In this document: piece after piece, positions 63,301-64,000 of the stretch | Position numbering within the stretch: position 1 is the first letter of the stretch | How the letters are laid out: every line of letters starts with the position of its first letter | Notes under the pieces: model-generated | What the model was told of the DNA's origin: nothing | Seen by the model: only the letters and a program-made list of their open reading frames with translations | Database searches by the model: none | Origin: Monarcha castaneiventris obscurior | Taxonomy: Eukaryota > Chordata > Aves > Passeriformes > Monarchidae | Assembly: GCA_026261815.1 (NCBI GenBank) | Contig: JAMPIT010000417.1 | Coordinates: forward strand, 8,837,501-8,901,500 | DNA: 64,000 nucleotides | Direction of reading: 5' to 3' | Made by a program: the position numbers and the translations under genes

Positions 63301-64000
63301 CGTGTTCCCTAGAGGAATGACTTTACTCCAGTCCTTTGAGGCCTTTCCTAAGTTAGTGCCAGCTGCAGAGATGATCACTTCTTAATGGCATCCTGGTTTA
63401 TTGGTAGTTCCTTATGTTTTCAAGATGTGTCTAATTCAGCAGCTCTTAGAATTTGTTGAGTTGAGAGGTATCAAAAGCCCCAAAAGCTCCAAAGCCTGGC
63501 TGTTCTGCTCATACAGGAGCATCTACTTTGAGCTTCAGTCATCTGCAAATGACTGTGGTGAATTTATCTTCTGACCTGAGGCAGTACCTGTGACTTGCAG
63601 TTTGTGGCAGACCTTACTATTGCAAGTGACAGCGGAAAAGGTCTGGTGTTGGCAAGGATGGGAAATGAAAGAATGGGAAAACTTTGAAATAAAGGGGTGG
63701 TAAAGACTTTCAGTGGATTTGACTGTGTTGTGACTTTTATCCTGTCAAATCTAGTTGGCCTGCACGGAGGCTGTCACTGGAGTACAACCACAATGGTCAC
63801 ACATGCTATGGAAGTGTGGAAGCCCACGTGTGAGATCATCAATATGGTTTGAGTAAAATCCCGACATGTGTTGCAGAAAGCTGATTTATGGTACTAGCTT
63901 CCAGTTTTATTCTCCCTACTCTAAAGCAAATTGCAAGTACCTGAGAAATGCCTTTCAGTGGTAAACAAAGTAATGAAACATCCCAGTGGCAGTTTGATTT
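54353..64000. other. Intronic, no gene seen
   Basis: Mixed unique sequence. GC-richer patches occur at 56110-56520 and 60940-61620, and AT-rich candidate elements at 57690-58010 and 61930-62320. No exon, tRNA or other RNA gene is recognised. Confidence 0.6.
61930..62320. promoter_or_regulatory. Candidate conserved non-coding element in RBFOX2 intron 1
   Basis: AT-rich block with TTCATTAATAATTGGTAATT, CCCATTAATTTTATCC and ATATGCAATAATATGTGC: several TAAT cores and an octamer-like ATATGCAA. It follows a GC-rich segment abruptly. Motif and composition inference only. Confidence 0.3.

Larger units (their letters stand above)
30936..64000 (+). other. RBFOX2: RBFOX2 intron 1 (5' part)
   Basis: From the exon 1 donor to the end of the window I find no second coding exon. 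In particular, the exon expected to follow, encoding NEPLTPGYHG, is not seen. A first intron above 33 kb is normal for RBFOX2. Contents are listed separately: CR1 tail, two solo LTRs, microsatellites, a second CpG island and candidate regulatory blocks. Confidence 0.75.

Noticed and set aside
31000..64000. RBFOX2 exon 2 (NEPLTPGYHG)
   Set aside because: Looked for on the + strand but not found. The first intron is very long in other vertebrates, so it is expected outside the window.

Overview
This is a vertebrate nuclear locus, almost certainly from a bird. It carries the 3' half of MYH9 (non-muscle myosin heavy chain IIA) on the + strand. About 15.4 kb downstream of the MYH9 poly(A) site, also on the + strand, lie the CpG-island promoter and first coding exon of RBFOX2 (an RNA-binding splicing regulator). 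A bird is suggested by short genes and introns, a CR1 LINE 3' tail, two solo LTRs of types I recognise from avian genomes, and intergenic DNA with almost no SINEs. No bacterial, phage, CRISPR or operon-type features are present.

Region by region. (1) 1-13,845: twenty consecutive coding exons matching human MYH9 exons 22 to 41. All have GT-AG introns and a continuous frame. Together they encode 1,083 residues of the coiled-coil rod and non-helical tailpiece, ending with TAA at 13,843-13,845. (2) 13,846 to about 15,293: the MYH9 3' UTR, with a run of 24 T and three AATAAA signals, the last followed by a TG-rich element. (3) About 15,294-30,100: intergenic DNA with no supportable gene. It contains a few AT-rich blocks that look like conserved regulatory elements and one MIR-like SINE remnant. 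The mammalian APOL cluster that sits here in human is absent. (4) About 30,100-31,290: a dense CpG island with Sp1-type GC boxes and RBFOX2 exon 1 (65 codons, 30,741-30,935). (5) 30,936-64,000: the start of the very long RBFOX2 intron 1. It holds a second CpG island (49,740-50,340) that may be an alternative promoter, two solo LTRs (41,548-42,125 and 53,712-54,347), a CR1 tail, microsatellites and more candidate non-coding elements.

The two genes are functionally separate: one makes a cytoskeletal motor, the other a splicing factor. There is one possible link. The RBFOX binding word TGCATG sits next to splice sites of MYH9 exons 35 and 40, so RBFOX proteins might bind the MYH9 pre-mRNA. I found no evidence of an undescribed system. 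The most checkable novelties are the second CpG island, the candidate conserved elements, the U24 tract in the MYH9 3' UTR and the dated LTR insertions.
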